Positions 18,535 through 27,147 of a stretch of DNA of 64,000 bases are shown piece after piece (position 1 is the first letter of the stretch; every line of letters starts with the position of its first letter). A model generated the notes under the pieces. It saw nothing but the letters and a program-made list of their open reading frames with translations, had not been told where the DNA came from and ran no database searches. The stretch lies in the NCBI RefSeq assembly GCF_900114315.1, contig NZ_FOSQ01000012.1, positions 62,001-126,000 on the forward strand, in the 5' to 3' direction. Source of the DNA: Falsiroseomonas stagni DSM 19981 (lineage in GTDB: Bacteria; Pseudomonadota; Alphaproteobacteria; Acetobacterales; Acetobacteraceae). Made by a program: the position numbers and the translations under genes.

Positions 18535-20039
18535 CGGGCATCCCATTCGCGCGCCGCGCGGCGCTGGCGGCACTGCTGGCCACGGGCCTTGCGGGGCAGG
18601 CGCTGGCGCAGCCGCGCAACCTGACCATCGCGCTGTCCACCAATGTGAACACGCTGGATCCGCACAACACGACGACGATCGGCACCGATCTGTCCGTCAT
18701 CTCCCACATCCACATGGCGCTGCTGGTGCGCGGGCCGGACATGAAGCTGCAGCCGCAACTCGCCACCGAATGGCGCGCCGTGGACGATACCACGTGGCGC
18801 TTCACGCTGCGCAGCGGCGTCACCTTCTCGAACGGGGAGGCGCTGGACGCAGAGGCGGTGAAGTGGAACCTCGAGCGGGTGATGAACCCCGCCAATAATG
18901 CGCGGGTGCGGCCCTGGTTCGCGCTGGTGTCGGAGGTTTCCGTCATCTCGCCGACCGAGATCGAGGTGAAGACGCGCAGCCCCTATCCTGCGCTGGCCGA
19001 CCAGCTCTCCACCTTCTTCCTGCTCCCGCCGCGCTGGACGCAGTCGAACAACCCGGCCAATTCAGCGGTCGGCGCCGGGCCCTATGAGCTGCGGCAATTC
19101 ACCAGCGGCGACCGCGCCGTGCTCCAGGCCCGCGCGGGCTGGACGGGCGATCGCCCGGCCTTCGACACCGTGACCTTCCGCGTGATTCCGGAGGCCGGCG
19201 CCCGCATCGCCGCGCTGATGGCCGGCGAGGTCGACCTCATCACCGGCGTGCCGCCGAGCGAGATGCGGCGCATCGACCAGTCCGGCCGCGCGCGCAGCGG
19301 GCATGTCGATTCCATCCGCAGCGTCTTCGTGAAGTACAATCTGCTGACGCCACCCTTCCGCGACAGTCGTCCTCTGCGCCAGGCGCTGAACGCCGCCGTG
19401 GACCGGGAGGCGATCCGGGACGCGATCTGGAACGGCATCGGCAGCGTCTCCACCTGCCAGGTCCTGACCCCCGCCTATTTCGGCTACAATGAATCCCTCC
19501 GCGCGCCGACCTACGACCCCGCCCGCGCGCGGCGCCTGTTGCAGGAAGCGGGTGTGCGGCCGGGGCAGCTGACCATCGAGTTCGAGGTGCCGATCGGCCC
19601 CTATCTGCTCGCGCAGGAAATCACCCAGGCGGTGGCGGCGCAGCTGGAGGAAGTCGGTGTCCGCACGCGGATCGTCGAGATGGAGTTCGGCGCCTGGATG
19701 AACAAGTATCTCCGCGCGCCGACCATGGGGCAGATGGCCTATCTCTCGCAGGCCTGGCCGACGCTGGATGCGGATGGGCTGCTGGCGCTGTTCGAAAGCG
19801 GCAGCCCCTATGCCTACTGGAACGACGAGCCCTTCACCACGCTGCTGCGCCAGGCGCGGCAGACGACGGATGCGGCACGGCGGCGCGCGATCTATGCGCA
19901 GGCCACGCAGCGGATGTGCGAGGAATCGCCGGTGCTGTTCCTGTTCACCCAGCCCGTGACCTACGCCACCTCCAACCGCGTCACCTGGCGGGCACGGGGC
20001 GATGACTGGGTGCGGGCGGGCGACATCGCGCCACGCTGA
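18531..20039 (+). CDS. ABC transporter peptide/solute-binding protein (SBP family 5)
   Basis: A 502-residue periplasmic binding protein with a signal peptide (RRAALAALLATGLAGQALAQ). It has the family-5 core: NVNTLDPHNTTT near the mature start, LATEWRAVDDTTWRFTLRSG, and VGAGPYELRQF. Two Cys residues occur in STCQVL and RMCEES. It completes the dppBCDF-like importer as the last gene of the operon. SBP-5 proteins bind peptides, nickel, opines or glutathione; nothing here fixes the ligand, though the operon suggests a cyclic amide or its precursor. Confidence 0.93.
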   Translation: MTGIPFARRAALAALLATGLAGQALAQPRNLTIALSTNVNTLDPHNTTTIGTDLSVISHIHMALLVRGPDMKLQPQLATEWRAVDDTTWRFTLRSGVTFSNGEALDAEAVKWNLERVMNPANNARVRPWFALVSEVSVISPTEIEVKTRSPYPALADQLSTFFLLPPRWTQSNNPANSAVGAGPYELRQFTSGDRAVLQARAGWTGDRPAFDTVTFRVIPEAGARIAALMAGEVDLITGVPPSEMRRIDQSGRARSGHVDSIRSVFVKYNLLTPPFRDSRPLRQALNAAVDREAIRDAIWNGIGSVSTCQVLTPAYFGYNESLRAPTYDPARARRLLQEAGVRPGQLTIEFEVPIGPYLLAQEITQAVAAQLEEVGVRTRIVEMEFGAWMNKYLRAPTMGQMAYLSQAWPTLDADGLLALFESGSPYAYWNDEPFTTLLRQARQTTDAARRRAIYAQATQRMCEESPVLFLFTQPVTYATSNRVTWRARGDDWVRAGDIAPR

Positions 20040-20049
20040 TCCGGCGGGA

Positions 20050-20071
20050 CCGGTGCGCCATGGCGCGCCGG
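20050..20071. terminator. hairpin between convergent operons
   Basis: Arms CCGGTGCGCC (20050-20059) and GGCGCGCCGG (20062-20071) pair with a single G-U. The hairpin lies in the 47-base gap between the converging binding-protein genes. No T-run follows on either strand, so it may act bidirectionally and weakly, or with Rho. Confidence 0.4.
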
Positions 20072-20086
20072 CCCCGGCGGCGAAGG

Positions 20087-21064
20087 CTATTCCGGCTGGT
20101 AGTTCACGCTGCGGAGGAGCTCCGTGGCGCGGCTGATTTCGTTACGGATGAAGGCCTTGGTCTGGTCGATGCTCTCCGTCACCGGCTCCAGCACCTGGCT
20201 CGTGAGGCGCGAGACGATGGCGGGGTCGCGCATCGTCTCCTGCATCAGCGCGTTCACCCGGCCGCAGATCTCCTGCGACGTGCCCTTCGGCGCCCAGGAG
20301 GCATACCAGGACTGGAATTCGTAGCCGGGCAGCCCGGCCTCCGCCATCGTCGGCACGGTGGGCGCCAACGGGGAACGCTCGGCAGCGGCGATGCCGAGGG
20401 CACGGACGCGCCCATCGCCCGTCGCCGGCAGCAGCGCGAAGGACGGGTCGATGAGGAGCTGCGTGCTGCCGCCCATCAGATCCGTCAGCGCGGGCTGCGT
20501 GCCGCGATAGGCCACCATGTCGAGATTGGCGCCGGTGCGGCGGTTGAACTCGATGGTGGCGAGGTGCCCGGCGGAGCCGAGCGAGGAGATGGCGATGTTC
20601 CAGTCCCGCGGATTGGCCTTGGCCGCGGCGACGACCTCGGCGACCGTGCGCTGCGGGCGTGCACCGCTCATCACCATCACCAGCGGCGCGCGGGCGACGC
20701 GGGCCATCACTTCCAGGTCGCGCTCGGGGTCGAAATTGGCCCCGCGGAGGACCAGCGGCATGACCGCCGTGTTGAAGGCGGAGGCGAGGAGCGTGTAGCC
20801 ATCCGGCGCCGCGGACAGCACTTCGCGCGTGCCGACCAGGCCGGCGCCGCCGGTGCGGTTTTCCGCGATCGCGGTCGCGCCCAGCTTCTCCTGCAGCTTC
20901 TGCGCCAGCAGGCGGGCCAGCGCATCATTCGCCGCGCCGGGCGGCCAGGGGCACACCACGCGGATGGTGCGGCCATGCGGCCAGGCGGCCTGGGCATGGA
21001 CAACGGGGGCGGCGAGCAGGCCGAGGCCGCCGGCGGCGGACTGGATCAGGGTACGGCGAAGCAT
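20087..21064 (-). CDS. Bug/TctC-family periplasmic binding protein
   Basis: A 325-residue TctC-type protein with a signal peptide (MLRRTLIQSAAGGLGLLAAP ... HAQ). It has the RTIRVVCPWPPGAANDALAR first loop and RTGGAGLVGTREVLSAAPDG. The ATG at 21064 has GGAGGAAC upstream; an in-frame start further out lacks this and would hide the signal. It is the last gene of the acid-sugar operon that begins with the IclR gene at 26360, so its ligand is probably a sugar acid or related carboxylate (inference). No membrane partner is encoded nearby. Confidence 0.92.
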   Translation of the reverse strand: MLRRTLIQSAAGGLGLLAAPVVHAQAAWPHGRTIRVVCPWPPGAANDALARLLAQKLQEKLGATAIAENRTGGAGLVGTREVLSAAPDGYTLLASAFNTAVMPLVLRGANFDPERDLEVMARVARAPLVMVMSGARPQRTVAEVVAAAKANPRDWNIAISSLGSAGHLATIEFNRRTGANLDMVAYRGTQPALTDLMGGSTQLLIDPSFALLPATGDGRVRALGIAAAERSPLAPTVPTMAEAGLPGYEFQSWYASWAPKGTSQEICGRVNALMQETMRDPAIVSRLTSQVLEPVTESIDQTKAFIRNEISRATELLRSVNYQPE

Positions 21065-21089
21065 TGGTTTGTTCCTCCTTCTCGGGTTG

Positions 21090-22259
21090 TCAGCCACGCA
21101 CCCAGTCGAGTGGGACGTGGACGTATTTGATGGCCTGGCGCCAATAGGTGTAGGCGATGTGCAGCGACCCATCGGCGGCCTGGCGGAGCGAGGGGTAGCT
21201 GAACTCCCGGTTCAGCCTCTCCTTCGAATTGTTCGTCATGCAGAAGCCATCGCCGGTTTCGAGGTTGCGGCGATGCGGCCAGGTGAGGCCGCCATCGTCG
21301 CTCACCGCCAGGGTCATCGGCGCGCGCGGCGCGCCCCAGAAGGCGCTGCGGCCTTCCGTGGGCGGCGCCACCGGGGCCTCCATGTCGCCGATGTCGTCAT
21401 AAAGCGACACCCGGCGATCCGTCGCATTCTTCGCGCTGCTGTCGTTGAACAGGATGGCGATGCCGCCATCGGCCAGGCGGATCGCCTGGATGGAGGAGTT
21501 GTTGTTGGGCAGCGTCGTGGGCTGCGGCGCCGTCCATGTGCGGCCGCCATCCTGGGACGTGCTGCGGTACACCCAGTCGGCCCAGCGGCTGCGGTAGAAC
21601 GCCACCAGCGTGCCGTCCTGCATGTCCAGGATGCACATGTGGCAGGTGCCGGTGCTGTCGGGCACCGCGTGTTCCGTCCAGGTCCTGCCCTGATCGGCGG
21701 AGAGCATGACGGAGGAGGTGTCGAGGTCACCCGTCCAGGCGCCGGCGGGCGGCTTGGTGCAGCGCCAGATCGGCAGCAGCCAATTGCCTTCCGACGTCAC
21801 GATGATGGGCTGGCGGATGAAGGTGCCGAAGCCCGGCTGCTCCCCGATCATCGTCTCGATCGGGCCCCAGGTCGCGCCGCCATCCCGGCTGATGCGGCGG
21901 CGGATCATCGCCGTGTCCTGGTTGCCGCTGATCTGCGCGGTCCAGAGCAGCCAGAGCGAACCATCCGGCGCGGGGAAGAGCAGCGGGTTCTGTTCCGACC
22001 GCGTCGGGTCATCCGACAGTGTCTGTGTTTCGGACCACCGCGTGGCACCAGGCGCGAGGCGGGAGAAGCGGACCGAGATGTCCGGCACGCCTTCCTGGGT
22101 GCCGCCGAACCAGACGCAGCCGAGATCGCCGCCCGGCAATTCCATCAGGAAGGCGGCGTGGTTCTGCACGCAGGGCGTGGGGATGAAGCATTCCCTGCGC
22201 GCGGGATCGCCGGGGGCGGCGGCCAGAGTCTCGGGCTTGTCGATGATGCCGGTATCCAT
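21090..22259 (-). CDS. sialidase-like (BNR/Asp-box) six-bladed propeller protein, cytosolic
   Basis: A 389-residue protein with four Asp-box repeats (SRDGGATW, SADQGRTW, SQDGGRTW, SDDGGLTW), the mark of sialidase-type beta propellers. A FIP-type motif appears near the N-terminus (ECFIPTPC). There is no signal peptide, so it should stay in the cytoplasm. True sialidases need an Arg triad and a Tyr/Glu pair; several Arg residues are present but I cannot assign the triad by eye. It sits between an iron alcohol dehydrogenase and a TctC gene in a sugar-acid operon, so a hydrolase or lyase acting on a sugar-acid conjugate is more likely than sialic-acid release. Confidence 0.82.
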   Translation of the reverse strand: MDTGIIDKPETLAAAPGDPARRECFIPTPCVQNHAAFLMELPGGDLGCVWFGGTQEGVPDISVRFSRLAPGATRWSETQTLSDDPTRSEQNPLLFPAPDGSLWLLWTAQISGNQDTAMIRRRISRDGGATWGPIETMIGEQPGFGTFIRQPIIVTSEGNWLLPIWRCTKPPAGAWTGDLDTSSVMLSADQGRTWTEHAVPDSTGTCHMCILDMQDGTLVAFYRSRWADWVYRSTSQDGGRTWTAPQPTTLPNNNSSIQAIRLADGGIAILFNDSSAKNATDRRVSLYDDIGDMEAPVAPPTEGRSAFWGAPRAPMTLAVSDDGGLTWPHRRNLETGDGFCMTNNSKERLNREFSYPSLRQAADGSLHIAYTYWRQAIKYVHVPLDWVRG

Positions 22260-22271
22260 CGCGGCGGTTCC

Positions 22272-23402
22272 TCAGAAGGCGCGGCGGTAGATCGCGAGGA
22301 TCTCCGCCGCACTGATGTCGCGGGGGTTGTTGTCCAGCAGGCGGCGGATGGCGTGGGCCTCGGTCGCCATCGACTCCAGCGCGGATTCGGGCACGCCGAG
22401 CGCGGAGAGGCGCATCTCGATCCCGAGCCTGGCGCAGAAGGCATGGGTGGATTCCCGCACGACACCTTCATCGCTGCTGGCGGGCAGGCCGAGCGCCTGC
22501 AGCACCAGCGCCGTCTTCTCCGCCATCACCGGCGCGTTGAAGGCCAGGGTATGCGGGAAGACCAGCGCGCAGGCATGGCCATGGGCGATGTGCTGGCGCG
22601 TGCCGAGCGGATAGGCCACGGCATGGCCCGCCGTGGTGTTCACCGGGCCGAGGCAATAGCCGCCATAGAGCGAGGCGAGCATGAGGCCAGCGCGGGCTTC
22701 CTTGTCGCTGCCATCGGCGACGGCACGCGCGAGGTAGCGGCCGACGAGGCGGATGCCCTCCAGCGCATAGAGGTCGATCAGCGGATGCGCGCGCCTGCTG
22801 GTGAAAGCCTCCACGCAATGCGCCATGGCATCGACGCCGGTGGCGGCGGTGACGGCGGGCGGCACGCTCATCGTGAGTTCCGCATCCACCACGGCCAGGT
22901 CGGCCAGCATGTGGCGGCTCTGCACCGCCAGCTTCTGCTCCGTCGCGGGATCGGTGACGAGGGAGCGCGTGCCGGCCTCGCTGCCCGTGCCGGCCGTGGT
23001 CGGCACCTGCACGAGCTTCACCTGGCGGCCCTTCACCTTCTCCGGCCCCACCACCTCATGCAGCGTCTGCCCGCTGCCCGGCAGCACGGCGACGAGCTTG
23101 GCGAGGTCAAGCGCGCTGCCGCCGCCGAAGCCGACGACCAGTTGTGGCTTCACCTGCTCCGCCATGGCGAGGGCGGCGTCGAGGTTCGGCAGGTCCGGCT
23201 CCGGCTTCACATGGCCGAAGACCGTGACTTCACCGGGCAGGCCCAGCACATCGACACGCTTCGCGTTGAAGCCGCCGCTGATGACGAGGGTGCGGGTGAT
23301 GCCCTGCTCCCGCGCCCACTGCCCGACGATGCCGACGGTGCCGGCGCCGAATTCCAGCCGTGTCGGGCGCAGGATCTCGATGGGACGCAGAAGATCGGTC
23401 AT
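22272..23402 (-). CDS. iron-containing alcohol dehydrogenase / maleylacetate reductase family
   Basis: A 376-residue group III dehydrogenase. The N-terminal NAD(P) domain has VVGFGGGSALDLAK and VPTTAGTGSE. The C-terminal metal domain has the His-rich ligands (DAMAHCVEAF, AGHAVAYPLG, HIAHGHACALVFPH). The length and the PTTAGTGSE form resemble maleylacetate reductases and sugar-acid dehydrogenases. The ATG at 23402 overlaps the stop of the PdxA-like gene. Within this operon it probably oxidises or reduces a hydroxy-acid or aldehyde intermediate (inference). Confidence 0.92.
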   Translation of the reverse strand: MTDLLRPIEILRPTRLEFGAGTVGIVGQWAREQGITRTLVISGGFNAKRVDVLGLPGEVTVFGHVKPEPDLPNLDAALAMAEQVKPQLVVGFGGGSALDLAKLVAVLPGSGQTLHEVVGPEKVKGRQVKLVQVPTTAGTGSEAGTRSLVTDPATEQKLAVQSRHMLADLAVVDAELTMSVPPAVTAATGVDAMAHCVEAFTSRRAHPLIDLYALEGIRLVGRYLARAVADGSDKEARAGLMLASLYGGYCLGPVNTTAGHAVAYPLGTRQHIAHGHACALVFPHTLAFNAPVMAEKTALVLQALGLPASSDEGVVRESTHAFCARLGIEMRLSALGVPESALESMATEAHAIRRLLDNNPRDISAAEILAIYRRAF

Positions 23403-24418
23403 TGGGGCGCTCCGGCCGCGAGTTGCTCGGCGTATTCGATGGCCTCGATCAGGCTGGTCTCGCTGGCGATGCCTTTGCCCGCGATGTCGAAGGCGGTGCC
23501 GTGGTCGACGGAGGTGCGGATCACCGGCAGGCCGAGCGTGACGTTCACGCCGGACAGCGCCTCCCACTTCCCCGTCTTCGGATCGACGTTGAAGCCGAGC
23601 AGCTTGACGGGGATGTGGCCCTGGTCGTGATACATCGCGACCACCGCATCATACTGGCCGGCGCGCAGCTTCACGAAGACGGTGTCGCCGGGGATGGGGC
23701 CGAGAACGTCCATGCCATCGGCGACGGCCTTCGCGATGGTGGGTTCCGTCACGTCGATGTCCTGGCGGCCGAACAACCCGCCCTCCCCCGCATGCGGGTT
23801 CAGCGCGGCGACGGCGATGCGGGGCTTCTGGATGCCGAGGCGCTTCAGCGCGCCATGCGTCAGGTCCAGCACGCGGCGGATGCGCTCGGGCGTCGCGCGC
23901 GGGGCCACTTCCTCCAGCGCGCAATGCGTCGTCACATGGCTGACGCGCATATTGCCATGGGCCAGCAGCATCACGCTGCCCTTCACGCCGGTGAGTTCCG
24001 CCAGCATCTCCGTATGGCCGGCATAGTGGTAGCCGGCGTTGTTCAGCGCCTCCTTGTTCAGCGGCGCGGTGACGATGGCGCCGACGCGGCCTTCCATCGC
24101 CAGCTTCACGCCCTGTTCGATGGCGAGATAGGCGAAGCGCCCGGCCTCCGCCGCCACCTGGCCCTGGATGATCGGGGCCTGTTCCTCGCCCGCCTGCAGG
24201 AAGGCCAGCGCCGGCCAGTGGCCATCGGCGGGGACATGCGGGATGGGCGGCGCGCCGGCGGCGGCGCGGGCCTGTTCCAGCGCCGTGCCGTGGCCGATGA
24301 CAAGCAGCTTGAGGTCACCGGCGGCGATGCGCGGGGCCAGCGCCGTGCAGGCCTTGACGATGATCTCCGGCCCGATGCCGGCGGGGTCGCCCATGGTGAT
24401 GGCGAGGTGGCGACTCAT
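23399..24418 (-). CDS. PdxA2-like 4-phospho-acid-sugar dehydrogenase
   Basis: A 339-residue PdxA-family dehydrogenase with the signatures ITMGDPAGIGPEI, TAPLNKEALNNAGYHYAGHTE (metal/substrate His), ALNPHAGEGGLFG and YHDQGHIPVKLLGF. Family members oxidise 4-phosphohydroxy-threonine in vitamin B6 synthesis. PdxA2 paralogues beside DUF1537 kinases instead oxidise and decarboxylate 4-phospho-D-threonate or 4-phospho-D-erythronate to dihydroxyacetone phosphate. The neighbouring kinase makes the PdxA2 role much more likely. The start overlaps the kinase stop by 4 bases. Confidence 0.9.
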   Translation of the reverse strand: MSRHLAITMGDPAGIGPEIIVKACTALAPRIAAGDLKLLVIGHGTALEQARAAAGAPPIPHVPADGHWPALAFLQAGEEQAPIIQGQVAAEAGRFAYLAIEQGVKLAMEGRVGAIVTAPLNKEALNNAGYHYAGHTEMLAELTGVKGSVMLLAHGNMRVSHVTTHCALEEVAPRATPERIRRVLDLTHGALKRLGIQKPRIAVAALNPHAGEGGLFGRQDIDVTEPTIAKAVADGMDVLGPIPGDTVFVKLRAGQYDAVVAMYHDQGHIPVKLLGFNVDPKTGKWEALSGVNVTLGLPVIRTSVDHGTAFDIAGKGIASETSLIEAIEYAEQLAAGAPQ

Positions 24419-25497
24419 GCGGCTTCTGTTCCCGTCAGGATGCCGTTCGCCGCCAGCAGGTCGCGCCACAGCGCATCCCCGCCGAAGGCGCCGGATTTGG
24501 AGATGACCTCGACGCCGTCCCAGCGCCCGCCGAGCAGGCGGGACCGGGGCACGCCTGGGGCGAGCAGGCCGGTGGCTTCCAGCGCCGTCGCGCCCAGCGC
24601 CTCGCACAGCGCGCGCAGCGTCTCGCCCCCCGCCACGATCAGCGTGCCGGGACGCGGCAGCGCGGCCACCAGGCCGTGCAGCGCGGTGGCGATGTGGCGG
24701 GCGGCGGCGGCGCGGGGCGTGCCCTCAGGCAGGGTGAAGCCGGCCAGGGCGGCGCCCTCGGCCCGCATCAGGGCGGCCAGCCGCGCGGCGCTGTCGGCGC
24801 CCCCATCCGGCAGGCGCAGCGCCAGCGGCCCGCAGGCCGCCAATTGCCGCGCCGTGACGCCCTGGTCGGAGCCGAAAAGGCCCAGCACGGGGCCGCGCAG
24901 CATGGCGTCGCGCGTCGCGGGATGGCGTCTGGCCAGGGCGCCCGCCAGCCCGCCGCTGCCGCACCACAGCACCGGGCCTTCGGCGGCCAGGCCGCGGGCG
25001 ACGATGCGCGCCAGGTCGCCATCGCGCTCCGCATCGCAGACCAGGATCCCATCGGGCAGCGCCCCGCTTTCGGGCAGCGGCCGCGCCGAGAGCCCTTCCT
25101 GCGCCAGCAGGGCGGGCAGCGCGGCGCGCGCGGACCAGCCGCCGGGTGCCTCGGCGTATTGCGTGCCGGCCCGCGTGATGCGTCCCATGGCCGGGAAGGC
25201 GGGTGCCAGCACCACATGGCGAAAGCCGTCGCGGCAGGCCGCGAGTTCGGCGATGGGATGGCCGCGCAGCAGGCTGTCCAGCTTCTTGAAGGCGATGGTG
25301 GCGCCGGCGAGCATCGGCGCCGCGGCCCGCAAGGCCACCAGCGCGGCGCCGCGCGTCGCTTCCCGCGTGCCGGTGTCGAGGGCGAGGCTGCCCGCCGCAT
25401 CGCCATGCCAGGCCACGCGGACAGGACCGAAGAGGCCGGTGAACTCCGCCGCGCTGTCCAGCGCGCCGGTCAGGTCATCCGCCAGCAGGCGCAGCAT
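24415..25497 (-). CDS. four-carbon acid sugar kinase (DUF1537 family)
   Basis: A 360-residue kinase of the DUF1537 family. The N-terminal domain begins LLADDLTGALDSAAEF and contains KKLDSLLRGHPIAEL. The C-terminal nucleotide domain has VAGGETLRALCEAL and a final SKSGAFGG. Characterised members (DtnK, OtnK, DenK) phosphorylate D-threonate, L-threonate or D-erythronate. Which acid is used here cannot be read from the sequence. The protein is somewhat shorter than the usual 400-430 residues, mostly in the middle region. It overlaps both the IclR gene and pdxA2, consistent with consecutive steps. Confidence 0.9.
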   Translation of the reverse strand: MLRLLADDLTGALDSAAEFTGLFGPVRVAWHGDAAGSLALDTGTREATRGAALVALRAAAPMLAGATIAFKKLDSLLRGHPIAELAACRDGFRHVVLAPAFPAMGRITRAGTQYAEAPGGWSARAALPALLAQEGLSARPLPESGALPDGILVCDAERDGDLARIVARGLAAEGPVLWCGSGGLAGALARRHPATRDAMLRGPVLGLFGSDQGVTARQLAACGPLALRLPDGGADSAARLAALMRAEGAALAGFTLPEGTPRAAAARHIATALHGLVAALPRPGTLIVAGGETLRALCEALGATALEATGLLAPGVPRSRLLGGRWDGVEVISKSGAFGGDALWRDLLAANGILTGTEAA

Positions 25498-26360
25498 CAG
25501 CGGCCGCCCCGCGCGACGCCGATGGCGCCGAGGGAAAGGCGCACGCCCTCCCCCAGCTCGGCCGCGATGCGCAGCGCCTGGGGCACGGCATCGGCCACGA
25601 AATCCGCGATGGGCGCTCGGCCCGCGGCGATGGTCATGCTGATTCCGGCGATGGGCCGGCCGCGCCCGTCCAGCACCGGCGCGGCCACGGTGCGAAGGCC
25701 ATAGGCATTCTCCCCGTCGGAGACCGCATAGCCCTGGGCCCGCACCGCCGCGAGGCGCGCCAGCAGCGCATCGAGATCCGTGACCGTGCGTTCGGAGAGC
25801 ATGAGGCGCGGCACGGCGGCGAGGTGTTCATGCTGCTCCGCCACCGGCAGCCAGGCCAGCATCGCCTGGCCAAGCGCGGTGGCATAGGCGCCGATCCGCG
25901 TGCCCGCGCGTCGCACCAGGCCATGGCGTTCGAGGCCGGCTTCCACGCGGGCGAGATAGACGACCTCCCCCTGTTCCAGCACGCCGAGGGAAGCCGCATC
26001 GGCATGGGCGGGCACGACCTCCTTCAACAAGGGCGTGGCGTGGCCGGGAAGATCATCGGCCGACAGCGCGGCGAAGCCGAGTTCCAGGCATTTCAGCGTG
26101 AGCCGGAAGCGCCGCGTGTCCGGCACCGCGCGGAGATGGCCGAGATCGGCGAGCGTATGCACGAGGCGATAGGCGGTGCCGCGATCCAGCCCGCTGCGCG
26201 ACGCGACTTCCGCCAGAGTCTGCTCCGGATGGTCCGCGGTGAAGCTGCGCAGCACGGCGAAGACCTTGGCGACGGACTGCACCTGGTTCTTCGGGTTGTC
26301 CATGGCGCGCGCGGAGGCGCTGCGCATCGAGGCCCCGTTGCTGTCCTGCGCAAGGCTCAT
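25497..26360 (-). CDS. IclR-family transcriptional regulator
   Basis: A 287-residue regulator with an N-terminal winged helix (LAEVASRSGLDRGTAYRLVHTL) and a C-terminal IclR effector domain (RIGAYATALGQAMLAWLP, and AGISMTIAAGR near the end). It is the first gene of the operon, overlapping the acid-sugar kinase start by one base, so it should control its own operon, probably with a sugar acid as effector. A perfect palindrome 34 bases upstream is the likely operator. Later in-frame Met codons (MRSASARAMDN) leave the exact start open. Confidence 0.92.
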   Translation of the reverse strand: MSLAQDSNGASMRSASARAMDNPKNQVQSVAKVFAVLRSFTADHPEQTLAEVASRSGLDRGTAYRLVHTLADLGHLRAVPDTRRFRLTLKCLELGFAALSADDLPGHATPLLKEVVPAHADAASLGVLEQGEVVYLARVEAGLERHGLVRRAGTRIGAYATALGQAMLAWLPVAEQHEHLAAVPRLMLSERTVTDLDALLARLAAVRAQGYAVSDGENAYGLRTVAAPVLDGRGRPIAGISMTIAAGRAPIADFVADAVPQALRIAAELGEGVRLSLGAIGVARGGR

Positions 26361-26393
26361 GCCCGGCGACGTCCCTTCCCCTTGATTATCGGA

Positions 26394-26413
26394 TTCCGAA
26401 CTTTTGTTCGGAA
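26394..26413. promoter_or_regulatory. candidate IclR operator (perfect palindrome)
   Basis: TTCCGAAC-TTTT-GTTCGGAA is a perfect 8-base inverted repeat around a 4-base centre. It lies 34-53 bases before the IclR start codon at 26360. Length and position suit an autoregulatory IclR site; the half-site GTTCG recurs before the second IclR gene. Confidence 0.6.
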
Positions 26414-26464
26414 CTGATGCTTAGGGGTACTCCCGGCGGCTTCGGGCCGTCAAGCGGAAGCCTG

Positions 26465-27142
26465 CTACAGGGAGGCGCCGCCGCAGATCATGATCTGCTG
26501 GCCGGTGATGGCCGCGGCCTCCGGCCCCAGCAGGAAGGCGGCCAGCGCGGCCACTTCCTCGGGCCGGATGAAGCGGCCGATCGGCGGCGCCTTGGGCTGC
26601 ATGGAGGCCCGGGCGGGATCGCGCAGCATCGGCGTATCCGTGACCCCGGGCGCCACGACATTCACCGTGATGCCGCGCGGCGCCAGTTCCGCGGCGAAGG
26701 AACGCGCGAGGCCGACCAGCGCGGCCTTGGTCGCGGCGTAGTAGGCGCGGCCCGGCGCGCCGCCGGAGGTGCGGCTGCCGATGAAGACGACGCGGCCACC
26801 CGCTTCCATCCGCGGGATCAGCGCATCGGCAAGCCGCGCGGCGACATCGACATGCAGGCGCCAGAGCTGGTCCCCGGTCTGCGGCTGCATGGCGCCCAGC
26901 GCCTCCGCCCGCATCAGGCCGGCGGCGTGGACAAGGGCCTGCGGCGCCAGCCCATCCAGCACTGGCAGCAGCGCATCGGGGTCCAGCAGGTCGACCGCGC
27001 GATGCGTGTAGCCCGCGCCCGCCCAGTCCGGCGCCTTGCGGCTGAGGCCGGTGACCTGCCAGCCATCGGCGAGGAGGCGCTGCGCGATGGCGGCGCCGAT
27101 GCCGGAGGAGGCGCCGGTGACGACGGCGTGACGAGGGGACAT
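26465..27142 (-). CDS. short-chain dehydrogenase/reductase
   Basis: A 225-residue classical SDR. It has the nucleotide motif TGASSGIGAAIA, a Ser-containing strand (VVFIGSRTSGG), the catalytic YYAATK, and PGVTDTPML after it. The C-terminus ITGQQIMICGGASL is typical of the 3-oxoacyl-ACP reductase/acetoin-reductase group. It lies 5 bases after an enoyl-CoA hydratase gene and shares its transcript, suggesting reduction or oxidation of a CoA-linked hydroxy intermediate. The ATG at 27142 is preferred; no clear ribosome site separates it from alternatives. Confidence 0.9.
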   Translation of the reverse strand: MSPRHAVVTGASSGIGAAIAQRLLADGWQVTGLSRKAPDWAGAGYTHRAVDLLDPDALLPVLDGLAPQALVHAAGLMRAEALGAMQPQTGDQLWRLHVDVAARLADALIPRMEAGGRVVFIGSRTSGGAPGRAYYAATKAALVGLARSFAAELAPRGITVNVVAPGVTDTPMLRDPARASMQPKAPPIGRFIRPEEVAALAAFLLGPEAAAITGQQIMICGGASL

Positions 27143-27147
27143 GGCGA

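Noticed and set aside
20829-23630. A 933-codon open frame on the plus strand
   Set aside because: It is antisense to TctC, sialidase-like and dehydrogenase genes with clear family motifs. Its translation is rich in Arg, Gly, His and Ala without domains, a by-product of high GC third positions.
23399-24418. PdxA as a vitamin B6 biosynthesis gene
   Set aside because: The overlap with a DUF1537 kinase and an IclR regulator points to the PdxA2 catabolic role.
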